NCBI RefSeq assembly: GCF_000316645.1
Contig: NC_019684.1
Coordinates: forward strand, 2,943,501-3,007,500
Length of the DNA stretch: 64,000 nucleotides
Source of the DNA: Nostoc sp. PCC 7524
GTDB lineage: Bacteria; Cyanobacteriota; Cyanobacteriia; Cyanobacteriales; Nostocaceae
Reading direction: 5' to 3'
How positions within the stretch are numbered: position 1 is the stretch's first letter; the number at the start of each line of letters is the position of its first letter. Below the pieces are notes generated by a model that worked only from the letters and a program-made list of their open reading frames with translations, was not told the origin of the DNA and ran no database searches. A program made the position numbers and the translations under genes. Positions 37,870 to 46,269 of the stretch are shown in pieces.

Positions 37870-38040
37870 GGATTGGGGACTGGGGATTGGGGATTGGGGA
37901 CTGGGGACTGGGTAAAAATTCTACCTTGTCTACCTTATCTCCCCTCACTCCCACCCTACGGGAAGCAAGCTACATCTCCCCTCACTCCCCTCACTCCCCC
38001 ATCCTCCCCTGCCTCCCCTGCTCCCCTGCCTCCTCATCCC
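37870..38040. repeat. STRR arrays between 2TM and MFS genes
   Basis: GGGGACT/GGGGATT heptamers, CTCCCCTCA units and CCCCTGCCT units. A short non-STRR insertion (CCCTACGGGAAGCAAGCTAC, near 37964) interrupts the array. Confidence 0.8.
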
Positions 38041-38060
38041 CCTACATCTCTAGATCATAA

Positions 38061-39245
38061 TTAATTTGTCAGTGGTATATTGCTGCTTTTAGATTGCAAT
38101 TTTACCCAGGCAAAAAAGACTATTGCTAATAGTTGTGTAGCAGAAGCAAAGACTATCAACATAGTAATTGTGTGGTCATATAACACACCCATTAAGGTAC
38201 TACCTAAAAACCAAGCTAGACCATAACCAGTGCTGAAAATACCGTAGGCTGTGGCGCGTTTGTGCTTGGGAACCATGCCAGCGATCGCAGCTTTTAAAAC
38301 TGATTCTTGCGCTCCCATCCCAATGCCCCAAAATGCTATACCTAATAGTGCTAATTGGGTATTTCCTAAAAATACTAATGGTGCAAATAAGGATGACAAA
38401 AAAGCGGCAATAATTAACACAAAAATCCCAATTCGGTCAAATAGATAGCCAAATATTAGTGCTGCTACTGCATCTACACCCATCGCTAAGGCATAAAACA
38501 AAGGTATAGTTTGCCCAGTGGCAATACCTGCTTTTTGAAAATGAAAAGCAATCAAAGGGAAGTCTGCATAACCGGCGGCGATAATAGCTACAGCACCCAA
38601 ATAAATCCAAAATATACGCGGCAATCCCTCTTCTTGGGGACTCTCTTCAGTTTCTTCCTCAAAATCACTAGGATTGGGATAGATAAATTGCAAAACTCCC
38701 AACACAATCAATCCCAAAACCGCAGGCACAATCAATACTGTAAAGCCGTTGCGATACTCTCCCTGAAAATAAACCATTGCCGCTACCGCCAAAGGCCCCA
38801 TGACGGCACCAGTTTGATCCATAGCCTCATGTAAACCAAAGCCAAAGCCTCTGCCAATTTGACTTACACCGTGGGAAAGCAGCGCATCCCGTGGAGGAGT
38901 CCGAATCGCTTTACCGGTGCGTTCAGCCATCATTAAACCTGCGGCTACTTCCCACCTGCCAGCTAATGCTAACAGTGGCACAACGGCAGTATTAATAAAG
39001 TAACCTAAAGTTGTGATTCCCCAATATTTACCTGTTTGATCACTGAGATAACCAATCACTAAGCGAAAGCCATAGCCAATCAGTTCTCCAAAGCCAGCTA
39101 CCAAACCAACCACAGTGCCGCTAGCTCCTAAAACTTCTAAATAAGCCCCTGTGATACTACGCGCTCCTTCATAAGTAGCATCGGCACAAAGGCTAACAAA
39201 ACCCAACAAAATGACAAACCTTAAAGCGGCTGCTTTCTGCGGCAT
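38061..39245 (-). CDS. major facilitator superfamily (MFS) transporter
   Basis: A 394-residue inner membrane protein with about twelve hydrophobic helices. Typical MFS features are visible: the loop LSDQTGKYWG between helices 2 and 3, ERTGKAIRTPPRDALL between helices 4 and 5, and a central charged loop (DFEEETEESPQEEG). The second half repeats the pattern (FGYLFDRIG). Substrate unknown; the ERTGKAIRTPPRDAL motif recurs in a bacterial MFS subgroup of uncharacterised function. It ends just after a STRR array. Confidence 0.85.
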   Translation of the reverse strand: MPQKAAALRFVILLGFVSLCADATYEGARSITGAYLEVLGASGTVVGLVAGFGELIGYGFRLVIGYLSDQTGKYWGITTLGYFINTAVVPLLALAGRWEVAAGLMMAERTGKAIRTPPRDALLSHGVSQIGRGFGFGLHEAMDQTGAVMGPLAVAAMVYFQGEYRNGFTVLIVPAVLGLIVLGVLQFIYPNPSDFEEETEESPQEEGLPRIFWIYLGAVAIIAAGYADFPLIAFHFQKAGIATGQTIPLFYALAMGVDAVAALIFGYLFDRIGIFVLIIAAFLSSLFAPLVFLGNTQLALLGIAFWGIGMGAQESVLKAAIAGMVPKHKRATAYGIFSTGYGLAWFLGSTLMGVLYDHTITMLIVFASATQLLAIVFFAWVKLQSKSSNIPLTN

Positions 39246-39293
39246 ACTCCATCAAATCCTTAATAGCTTTCATATTGAAGCACAGGATATGGG

Positions 39294-39408
39294 GAAGGGA
39301 GTAGGGAGTGGGGAGTGGGGAGTGGGGGAGATGGGGGAGATGGGGGAGATGGGGGGGAATAACAACTAACTATGGACTTGTAGAGACGTTGCATGCAACG
39401 TCTCTACA
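39294..39408. repeat. STRR array and perfect 30-bp palindrome
   Basis: GGGGAGT and GGGGGAGAT units (about 39294-39356) precede a perfect palindrome (TGTAGAGACGTTGCA and its complement, 39379-39408). The same 30 bp occurs at 61384-61413 and a degenerate copy at 50735-50765. Confidence 0.85.
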
Positions 39409-39427
39409 AATGAAAAATGCCTAATGA

Positions 39428-41242
39428 CTAATGACTATTCATTAAAATTAGACGCAGGGGATCTAAATGTACATACCAAGGGAAAGGTTGATCTTTGATA
39501 TTTACCCATTTCTCTTTGAAAACTTCGGCTTGTATATGGTAATCCTGTAAATCATTGGCGGGGGAATTGAGTTTTAAAAATAGCGTCATGCGGTGCGGTG
39601 TTTCGCTGGTTCGCGCTAACCAACAGGGAAAGGTGTTGGTTTGGTGAGAATCTTTGGTAAATATCAGATGATGGGCGCGGATGCCAACGTGGGTGACTTC
39701 TTGGGGCATTTCTGCCATTATTTGCAACTGACAACCCCAATCAGGTGCTTCTATCTGTTGCGGTGAATGAACGATCGCACTAGAGAAGTTTTTGCACCCG
39801 GTGATTTGGGCAACACTGACAGTAGCCGGATGCTCAAAAATATCGTATTTAGAACCATGATGTACGGCTCTACCGTGTTCCATGACAAGCAAATTAGGAC
39901 AAACGCGGTAAGCTTCTTCCATATTATGGGTGACAAATAGTGTCACACCTGGGTATTGGGCTAGAGTTGCACTCATTTGCTGTTCTAGTTGGCTACGCAG
40001 ATGTGTATCAAGTGCTGAAAAAGGCTCATCTAACAGCAAGGCTTCTGGTTGACTGGCTAAGGCTCTGGCTAAAGCTACCCGTTGTTGCTGTCCTCCAGAG
40101 AGTTGGTGAGGGTAGCGATCGCCTAATCCCTGTAATTGCATGGCTATCAATAACTCTTCTACCTGCGATCGCCCTTTCCCATCTGCTATTCCTTTGGGTA
40201 GTCCAAAAGCAATGTTTTGCGCCACTGTCATATTCGGGAACAGGGCATAATTCTGCACTAAAAAACCCATGTGGCGATCGCGGCTAGGTAAATTAATTCC
40301 TTTTTCTGAATCAAATAACACTCTGCCATTTAAAACTATCCGCCCTCTTGTGGGTGTCTCAATGCCCGCAATACAGCGCAGAATCATACTTTTACCTGCA
40401 CCCGAACCCCCCAATAATCCCAAAGGTTGCTCATCAGTATTAAATGCCACCTTGAGATTAAAACTGGGTAATCGCTTCTCAATATCTACAAACAGCTTCA
40501 CTTCAGCAGGCACAGCCGATAACAAAGAAATATCTCTCCCCTGCTCCCCTGCTCCCCTGCTCCCCCGCTTACTTTCTCCTCTTCTCTCCCTCTGTTCTTG
40601 CCAAAAGTTGACACCAATAATCCCCGATAGGGAGACAATCATAATAGCCAGCGACCAAAACCAAGCTTCATCCGTTGCCCCAGCTTCCACAGCAAAATAA
40701 ATTGCCATCGGGATTGTCTGGGTTTGTCCGGGAATGTTACCAGCTAACATCAAGGTAGCACCGAATTCTCCCAAGGCACGGGCAAAGGCGAGGCTTGTAC
40801 CTGCTAAAATCCCTGGAAATGCTAGGGGTAAACTAATCCGCCAAAAGATAGTGGCTTCGTTCGCACCAAGGGTTCTAGCTACCTGCAAGAGATTGCCATC
40901 AATCTGTTCAAAAGCCCCCAAAGCGGTTTTATACATTAAGGGAAACGAGACAACTGTAGCGGCGATCGCAGCCCCGTACCAAGTAAATACAATACTGATA
41001 TCAAAAGGCTGCATCAGTTGCCCCATTGGGCCATTTTTGCCGAAAAACAGCAGTAACAAAAAGCCTACCACCGTAGGTGGTAAAATCAAGGGAGCTACAA
41101 ATAACCCCTCAATCAAAGATTTGCCCTTACCTCGATATCCCAACATCCAATAAGCAGCCGCAATTCCCAAAAAGAAGGTAATGAATGTAGCAAATACCGA
41201 CGTTTTCAGCGATATCCAAAGGGGTGACAAATCCAGTGGCAT
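39428..41242 (-). CDS. modBC: molybdate ABC transporter, fused permease and ATPase (ModBC)
   Basis: A 604-residue fusion. The N-terminal half is the permease ModB (five or more helices, with the EAA-type loop QVARTLGANEATIFWRISLPLAFPG). The C-terminal half is the ATPase: Walker A GGSGAGKS, signature LSGGQQQRVALARAL, Walker B LLLDEPFSALD. A TOBE/Mop-like region ends the chain. The linker (about residues 217-245, RERRGESKRGSRGAGEQGRD) is encoded partly by CTCCCCTGCTCC repeats, so its length is repeat-driven. Fused ModBC proteins are known in cyanobacteria. The start at 41242 (MPLDLSPLW) is preferred to 41305. An inverted repeat lies 66 bp upstream. Confidence 0.9.
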   Translation of the reverse strand: MPLDLSPLWISLKTSVFATFITFFLGIAAAYWMLGYRGKGKSLIEGLFVAPLILPPTVVGFLLLLFFGKNGPMGQLMQPFDISIVFTWYGAAIAATVVSFPLMYKTALGAFEQIDGNLLQVARTLGANEATIFWRISLPLAFPGILAGTSLAFARALGEFGATLMLAGNIPGQTQTIPMAIYFAVEAGATDEAWFWSLAIMIVSLSGIIGVNFWQEQRERRGESKRGSRGAGEQGRDISLLSAVPAEVKLFVDIEKRLPSFNLKVAFNTDEQPLGLLGGSGAGKSMILRCIAGIETPTRGRIVLNGRVLFDSEKGINLPSRDRHMGFLVQNYALFPNMTVAQNIAFGLPKGIADGKGRSQVEELLIAMQLQGLGDRYPHQLSGGQQQRVALARALASQPEALLLDEPFSALDTHLRSQLEQQMSATLAQYPGVTLFVTHNMEEAYRVCPNLLVMEHGRAVHHGSKYDIFEHPATVSVAQITGCKNFSSAIVHSPQQIEAPDWGCQLQIMAEMPQEVTHVGIRAHHLIFTKDSHQTNTFPCWLARTSETPHRMTLFLKLNSPANDLQDYHIQAEVFKEKWVNIKDQPFPWYVHLDPLRLILMNSH

Positions 41243-41307
41243 AGTTGTAATAACGAGAATTACGGGGCAACAGGCTTTCTCAGCAAGATTTCTCTTAACT
41301 TCCAATT

Positions 41308-41335
41308 TACCAACTTAATAATAATAAAGTTGGTA
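41308..41335 (-). promoter_or_regulatory. candidate operator upstream of modBC
   Basis: Inverted repeat with 9-bp perfect arms: TACCAACTT (41308-41316), 10-bp spacer AATAATAATA, and AAGTTGGTA (41327-41335). It shares the core TACCAA/TTGGTA with the site at 43297-43315 near the RHH-Mop gene. Confidence 0.5.
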
Positions 41336-41753
41336 TATAACAACAATTTACCGGATTATCTCTGAATAATCTAGTTTCTCCATCACATCCAAGACTGATT
41401 TCCATCTGCTTTCGACAAGCACAGCAGTATTTCTTTTATGGAGCAGTCTTTGTTTAAAATATTGCCTAAGCAGTTAATATTCAGTATTATTAACTACATT
41501 TTTTGTCCAAAAGATTCTATGCAGATATCACCTAAGCCGATACAAGCTCTGGACATTCCCAAGATTAGTATGTTTTTTTGTAAATTTTTTTTAAATTTTT
41601 CATTCATGCCAGGCTTTATGTGTAACGATGAGGCGTGAGACTTAATTCGGCGATAGTGTTTGTTTTTAGTATTGATAGGCTTTTTCCTCTTGGTATTTAC
41701 AGACTCTCTCCGAAATCTAAATCTCTGCATACTGATGATTTTGGAGAATATTA

Positions 41754-42053
41754 ATGTCAATTTATGTAGGTAACCTCTCTTACGAAGTTACACAAGATAC
41801 CCTCACTGCTGTATTTGCAGAGTATGGCACTGTGAAGCGGATTCAAATTCCTACTGATCGTGAAACAGGTCGCTTACGCGGCTTTGCTTTTGTGGAAATG
41901 GAGTCAGAAGCAGAAGAAGCAGCAGCTATTGATGCGCTTGATGGCGCTGAATGGATGGGTCGTGATTTGAAAGTCAACAAGGCTAGACCCAAAGAAGACA
42001 GAGGCTCCTTTGGTGGTAATCGTGGCGGTGGCTACCGTAATAACCGTTATTAA
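41754..42053 (+). CDS. RNA-binding protein (RRM type)
   Basis: A 99-residue protein with one RNA recognition motif and a short Gly-rich tail. RNP2 is IYVGNLSYE (residues about 3-11) and RNP1 is RGFAFVEM (about 43-50). The end (GSFGGNRGGGYRNNRY) is typical of the cyanobacterial Rbp family, which bind RNA and often respond to cold. A GGAGA Shine-Dalgarno lies 8 nt before the ATG, and a long AT-rich leader (41640-41753) precedes it. A strong terminator follows. Confidence 0.92.
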   Translation: MSIYVGNLSYEVTQDTLTAVFAEYGTVKRIQIPTDRETGRLRGFAFVEMESEAEEAAAIDALDGAEWMGRDLKVNKARPKEDRGSFGGNRGGGYRNNRY

Positions 42054-42079
42054 TTTTAATTTACTGAATTAAATTTAAC

Positions 42080-42115
42080 AAAGGCTCAAGTATTAACACT
42101 TGAGCCTTTATTTTT
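42080..42115 (+). terminator. rho-independent terminator of the rbp gene
   Basis: Stem AAAGGCTCAAGT/ACTTGAGCCTTT with loop ATTAAC, followed by ATTTTT. Confidence 0.88.
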
Positions 42116-42147
42116 GGGACTTCCAGAGAAAAAATATTCCAAATGTA

Positions 42148-42205
42148 GGGTGCGTCAGTATGAATAATTTCTCGGTGTAGTTAGGTTTTCTGATACTGAC
42201 GCACC
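42148..42205. repeat. GGTGCGTCAGT hairpin repeat
   Basis: GGTGCGTCAGTATGA...TACTGACGCACC. The same unit appears three times at 44244-44565 and lies in a larger element with outer TAAGTCC ends (42118-42257), resembling the MITE at 15672 and 37065. Confidence 0.75.
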
Positions 42206-42273
42206 ATCCTAAACTGACGCACATTTAATTACCGGAGATGTCTATTGTGTAAGTCCTGGCAATATTATTCCGA

Positions 42274-42651
42274 TCATTCTTCTGTTTGAGAGTTTTCTAT
42301 CATAGGATAGATATTCAAGTTAGTTTCATGATTGTTTGGTAAAAATCTCTTCTCCAACTCTAGACGCTGTTCCGCGTTACGCAAAAAATACCCATCTACC
42401 ATTGCAGAACCTAAAAGCTTGCCTAACTCATCACGGCTAGTTGTGATAGTTGTATTAAACCTATCGCTGGGTAAATTACCCAAAGTTGCCATAACAGCAC
42501 GTTGAATTAAATAAAGAACTTCTCGTGACGCTGGTTTAGATAATTCCTTAACAGTTTGGGGATTCAGAGATTGCACATATTCCCACAGCCGATTATGATT
42601 CATGACTTCAGTTAAAGAACTTTCTGGATTGCGATGGGAATCATTACTCAT
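42274..42651 (-). CDS. DUF760 family protein
   Basis: A 125-residue protein that matches the cyanobacterial/plastid DUF760 pattern (LWEYVQSLNPQTVKELSKPASREVLYLIQRAVMATLG...DELGKLLGSAMVDGYFLRNAEQRLELE). It seems entirely helical and soluble. No enzymatic motif. The family has no established function that I can name with confidence. The gene lies between the rbp gene and the RHH-Mop regulator, 191 bp downstream of the latter; co-transcription is possible but not shown. Confidence 0.8.
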   Translation of the reverse strand: MSNDSHRNPESSLTEVMNHNRLWEYVQSLNPQTVKELSKPASREVLYLIQRAVMATLGNLPSDRFNTTITTSRDELGKLLGSAMVDGYFLRNAEQRLELEKRFLPNNHETNLNIYPMIENSQTEE

Positions 42652-42842
42652 AGCAATTATCTCAACTGTTGCTCAACTATCAATTAATTTAGCAATTTAA
42701 TTTTTATCAGCAGTTCGCATAACCGAACTATTTTAGAGAGGTTGTCCGGCTATTTTGTGGGAGTGGGGAGTAGGGGGAGATGAGGGAGTGGGGGGAGAAA
42801 AGGCTATTACCTATTGCTTATTACCTACCCCAAAACTCGTCT

Positions 42843-43292
42843 TCATTCTCTAGCTATGACAATATCATTCGATTTGATGACTGCATAAGCTTCTGCCCCC
42901 TCAATCAGTTCTAACTCTTCAGCTGACATTCTAGTGATAATCGAGGTTAGCTCTACTTTGTGAACAATCTCTAGAGTCACTTCACTATTAACAGCGCCAG
43001 CGACAACCTTTTTCACCACACCTTTGAGAATATTACGAGAGCTAACTTTTAGTGGTCTTTTAGAACTACTAACTTCCAGCCCAGAGGTATTAGAGAGAAC
43101 TTCTGTTTCCACCTTGTCTACCTTGGTGGTTGGTAATGATGTCGGTGGTGTAGAGTGCTGATGAAGACCACGCACGAGTTCCCGCAAAATCTCAGTTTTG
43201 GTGCGCTGAGACTGCTGACAAAACTCTTCCAGAATCTTGCGCTCCTCTTCCGATGTTTGAAAAGTGATCCATCCTTGTTCTTTTCTTGGCAT
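42843..43292 (-). CDS. ribbon-helix-helix/Mop (molybdate-binding TOBE) protein, probable mod regulator
   Basis: A 149-residue two-domain protein. The N-terminal domain (WITFQTSEEERKILEEFCQ, then RTKTEILRELVRGL) is a CopG-like ribbon-helix-helix DNA-binding domain. A flexible Thr/Ser-rich linker follows (about residues 47-80). The C-terminal domain is a single Mop/TOBE molybdate-binding unit (SSRNILKGVVKKVVAGAVNSEV...ELIEGAEAYAVIKSNDIVIA). The gene is divergent from modA. A 19-bp inverted repeat lies only 4 bp before its ATG, and a similar one precedes modBC. I infer a molybdate-sensing regulator that replaces the usual winged-helix ModE. Confidence 0.75.
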   Translation of the reverse strand: MPRKEQGWITFQTSEEERKILEEFCQQSQRTKTEILRELVRGLHQHSTPPTSLPTTKVDKVETEVLSNTSGLEVSSSKRPLKVSSRNILKGVVKKVVAGAVNSEVTLEIVHKVELTSIITRMSAEELELIEGAEAYAVIKSNDIVIARE

Positions 43293-43296
43293 AATG

Positions 43297-43315
43297 TTAC
43301 CAATTTGGTTGGTAA
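43297..43315. promoter_or_regulatory. candidate operator between RHH-Mop gene and modA
   Basis: A perfect palindrome TTACCAA-TTTGG-TTGGTAA. It abuts the RHH-Mop start (autoregulation is plausible) and lies 75 bp before the modA ATG. Half-site spacing is 5 bp here and 16 bp at the modBC site, counted between TACCAA and TTGGTA, a difference of about one helical turn. Confidence 0.5.
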
Positions 43316-43390
43316 ATATTGTGGTGTTCTCAATACACTCCTACCAAGCCTCAATCCTTGGAGAAGAATCTATCTAAGCCTAATTTTCCT

Positions 43391-44188
43391 ATGAAACGAA
43401 GACAAATCCTTGCTTTTATTGGTGCGGCAGTTGCTAGTTGTTTGATAGCAGTTGGCTTGTCATTTATGACACCTTCCCCTGTAGTCGCACAATCTAATGT
43501 CAATTTACTGGTGTCTGCTGCTGCTAGTTTGAAAGACGCACTCGAAGAAATTAAGCCTCTGTATCAAAAAAGTAAACCCAATGTCAACATTAGTTATAAC
43601 TTTGGTGCATCTGGTGCTTTGCAGCAGCAGATTGAACAGGGTGCGCCAGCAGATGTGTTTATTTCTGCCGCTAAAAGACAAGTAGATGCTTTGGAGCAGA
43701 AAGGATTGTTACTTCCTGGTACACGAGCGATCCTAGCAAAGAACCGCCTTGTTTTGGTTGTCCCTAAGAACGCCAGAGGTATTACTAGCTTCTACAATTT
43801 GAGAGATGCCAACATTAAGCGAGTCGCTATTGGTGAACCAAGGAGTGTCCCCGCAGGACAATATGCTGACCAAGTTTTGCGTAAACTCAAGTTATTACCT
43901 CAAATTCAGCCGAAATTAGTCTATGCCAACAACGTGCGTCAGGTTTTAGCTGTGGTAGAAAGTGGTAATGCTGATGCAGGTTTAGTTTATGCCACCGATG
44001 CTAAAATTTCTGACAAGGTAAAAGTAGTAGTAGCTGCTGATGAAAAATACCACTCTCCAATTATTTATCCTTTAGCAGTGGTTAAAAGCAGTAAAAACCC
44101 TGATGCGGCTAAGGAGTATGTCAAGTTTTTAACTACTGACAACCAAGCCAAGGCTGTACTGCGGAAGTACGGTTTTATTTTGCCGTAG
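43391..44188 (+). CDS. modA: molybdate ABC transporter substrate-binding protein
   Basis: A 265-residue periplasmic binding protein. The signal sequence (MKRRQILAFIGAAVASCLIAVG) is followed by the ModA pattern: NLLVSAAASLKDALEEI, SYNFGASGALQQQIEQGAPADVFISA, and the C-terminal NADAGLVYATDA. It captures molybdate or tungstate for ModBC, which is encoded on the other strand 2.1 kb away. The ATG at 43391 is used; the longer frame to 43319 crosses the operator region. The 3' end is duplicated just downstream (see the repeat at 44159-44575). Confidence 0.93.
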   Translation: MKRRQILAFIGAAVASCLIAVGLSFMTPSPVVAQSNVNLLVSAAASLKDALEEIKPLYQKSKPNVNISYNFGASGALQQQIEQGAPADVFISAAKRQVDALEQKGLLLPGTRAILAKNRLVLVVPKNARGITSFYNLRDANIKRVAIGEPRSVPAGQYADQVLRKLKLLPQIQPKLVYANNVRQVLAVVESGNADAGLVYATDAKISDKVKVVVAADEKYHSPIIYPLAVVKSSKNPDAAKEYVKFLTTDNQAKAVLRKYGFILP

Positions 44189-44575
44189 TTATTAGAGGTG
44201 AGGAGGGAGATAAAAATATCTACTACTTCTCTTAATATACAAAGGTGCGTCAGTATGAATCATTTCTCGGTGTAGTTAGGTTTTCTCACACTGACGCACC
44301 CTACTGGCTGAAGGTAGGGACTGCGGAAGTACGGTTTTATTTTGCCGTAGTTATTAGGGCTGATGAGGGAGATAAAAATATCTACTACTTCTCTTAATAT
44401 ACAAAGGTGCGTCAGTATGAATCATTTCTTGATGTAGTTAGGTTTTCTCACGCTGACGCACCTTACTGGCTGAAGGTAGGGACTTTCGCATTACGTTAAT
44501 ATACAAAGGTGCGTCAGTATGAATCATTTCTTGGTGTAGTTAGGTTTTCTGACACTGACGCACCCTACATTTGGA
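44159..44575. repeat. 162-bp tandem duplication including the modA 3' end, with three GGTGCGTCAG hairpins
   Basis: The segment starting CTGCGGAAGTACGG at 44159 (the last 10 codons of modA) restarts at 44321, so the second copy carries a spare modA tail without a gene. Each unit holds a GGTGCGTCAGTATGA hairpin; a third, shorter unit (about 44480-44575) has the hairpin without the modA tail. No coding frame in 44189-44594. Confidence 0.85.
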
Positions 44576-44594
44576 ATAATGGAATTGTATTGCC

Positions 44595-45056
44595 ATGCTA
44601 TCTAGTACCAACGCCCTAAATAGTAGCCTTGCACCGGGTAATCTGCGGAAAGTGCATCACATTGCCCTCAATGTGAAAGATATGCAAGCTTCTCGATATT
44701 TCTATGGCAATATCTTGGGGTTGCATGAGTTGACTGGTGATGAAGTACCAGCAACTTTGGTAGAACTGGTAGCATCTGGGAAAGTCGCTAATTTCATCAC
44801 TCCCGATGGGACGATTCTGGATTTATTTTGGACTCCTGATTTAACACCACCTCATCCCAACCCGGAACAGAGTTTTACAAGAGCCTATCACTTAGCTTTT
44901 GACATCGACCCGCAATTATTTGAGCAAGCGGTGGCAGTTTTGCGAGATAATCAAATTCACATTGCTCATGGCCCTGTCAGTCGTCCTACTGGTAGGGGTG
45001 TGTATTTTTACGACCCCGATGGCTTTATGATTGAAATTCGATGCGACCCACAATAG
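44595..45056 (+). CDS. VOC superfamily (glyoxalase/dioxygenase-like) protein
   Basis: A 153-residue single-unit vicinal-oxygen-chelate protein with two beta-alpha-beta-beta-beta modules. HHIALNVKDMQASRYFYGNILGL opens the first; AYHLAFDIDPQLFEQAVAVL opens the second; GRGVYFYDPDGFMIEI closes it with the metal-type Glu. The chemistry cannot be deduced; glyoxalase, epoxidase or dioxygenase roles are all possible. The next small gene starts two bases after its stop, so the two are probably co-transcribed. Confidence 0.83.
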   Translation: MLSSTNALNSSLAPGNLRKVHHIALNVKDMQASRYFYGNILGLHELTGDEVPATLVELVASGKVANFITPDGTILDLFWTPDLTPPHPNPEQSFTRAYHLAFDIDPQLFEQAVAVLRDNQIHIAHGPVSRPTGRGVYFYDPDGFMIEIRCDPQ

Positions 45057-45057
45057 T

Positions 45058-45342
45058 ATGTCAATGCAGATATTTAAAGTCATTGAAGACGTAATCACTA
45101 AGCCACCGATTCCCCACGAACCACATAAGCAATCATTAAAAGCCTGGGCAATGTATTGTCTGCGGGATAGAGGTTTTATTGTTGTCTATGCTCAAAATGC
45201 TGATTTTGCTATTGAACCTAGGGGGGGAAATAAGCTTTATTTTAAGGTGACGACTAATCCATCTGAGGTAGATAATTCTTGTAATTGGATAGTTTGGGAT
45301 GGTGTGAATAAAACCGCCAGTCTGATTGCACAGCAGGGTTAG
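45058..45342 (+). CDS. hypothetical protein (94 aa), downstream of VOC gene
   Basis: A frame that begins MSMQIFKVIEDVITKPP and ends ASLIAQQG. It has a mixed alpha/beta composition and no motif that I recognise. The ATG at 45058 is one base after the VOC stop codon, indicating translational coupling. A second ATG (45064) and a TTG-type start upstream (45031) inside the VOC gene exist. Probably a real gene of unknown function. Confidence 0.6.
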   Translation: MSMQIFKVIEDVITKPPIPHEPHKQSLKAWAMYCLRDRGFIVVYAQNADFAIEPRGGNKLYFKVTTNPSEVDNSCNWIVWDGVNKTASLIAQQG

Positions 45343-45372
45343 ATGATGTTTGAAAAGTCTCTCATGATGGAT

Positions 45373-45503
45373 TAAGTAGCTCAGTGTTAAAAATTATCGC
45401 TATGGCAAGGCAGGAGGCAGGAGGCAGGAGGCAGGAGGGAAGAGGGTTTGAGCCTAGTTTATTTTTCTTAACATAGTTGTGTTTTTTCCCACCGACTTAC
45501 TTA
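45373..45503 (+). mobile_element. 131-bp MITE, copy 1 (with TA flanks)
   Basis: Element with imperfect terminal inverted repeats (AGTAGCTCAGTG... and AGTAAGTCGGTG...) flanked by TA on both sides. The interior has four GCAGGAG units. A copy that appears identical in reverse orientation lies at 47392-47522. The TA target and size suggest a derivative of an IS630-type element. Confidence 0.82.
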
Positions 45504-45518
45504 AATAACGCGATGTGC

Positions 45519-45807
45519 AACTTATTTTTGAAACCCCTCTCCAAAGACGCGGAGCGGCTTCTCGCTAGAGTACCTCTCACGCCAGTTTGCTCAAGTCGGG
45601 AAACCCGCCCACGCAACTGGCTCCCCTGCAAGGAGAGAGGCTTTGATTCTTGCTCCCCTTCCCTTGTAGGGAAGGGGTTGGGGGTTAGGTTTGAGAGAAG
45701 GTTGCACACGGCGTTAAATACTTTTAGATCCCCCTAAATCCCCCTTAAAAAGGGGGACTTTGATTTATTCTAGTTCCCCCCTTTTTTAAGGGGGGTTAGG
45801 GGGGATC
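45519..45807. repeat. mixed dispersed repeats, including a 46-bp palindrome and a GATCCCCC unit
   Basis: A CCCCTCTCC...GGAGAGG unit (about 45530-45690) carries a 46-bp palindromic insertion (45579-45624, centre GTCGGGAAACCCGCC). A GATCCCCCT...AGGGGGGATC unit follows (45727-45807). The frames of 86 and 70 codons here are repeat-derived. The stretch 45808-46269 has no gene. Confidence 0.8.
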
Positions 45808-46269
45808 AATTAGTATATAGAATCACAGCCAACCACTGTTATAACAACCTCCAAGAAGTATTCAAGCAATGGCTTTGCAGATTTGCTGGGTGATTTTGAT
45901 GGTTTCGTAGGGTATTTCGCTTCTGGTATTTTCGGGCAGGCATTCAATATCAATAAATATAATGATACCTATCAATTAGTCCTGTATTAGTTGATGGGAT
46001 TTTTATTTTTTCTTAAAAAGAAATCTACACAGATTTTACTTTTAAAAACTAATAAAACCAAATATATATTTCTTGCAAAGTTTTGGTGAAGTACGAAGCC
46101 GGGTATTGTAAATTAATTATGACTCTGAAATGATTAAACTTACGTATACTGGTATCTACTTCTACAATTTCAGCAAATATCATGTTACTTGCATGGCTGA
46201 TATTGACCGGGGAATTGAGGGTGAGTTGCTATCAGTGTCGAAAATAACTTAACAACCGACAGGAATCTT

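Noticed and set aside
41438..41760. Frames of 66 and 88 codons upstream of the RNA-binding protein
   Set aside because: They overlap each other on opposite strands in an AT-rich leader and lack protein-like features.
45477..45737. Frames of 86 and 70 codons in the repeat cluster
   Set aside because: They consist of dispersed repeats, including the 46-bp palindrome and GATCCCCC units.
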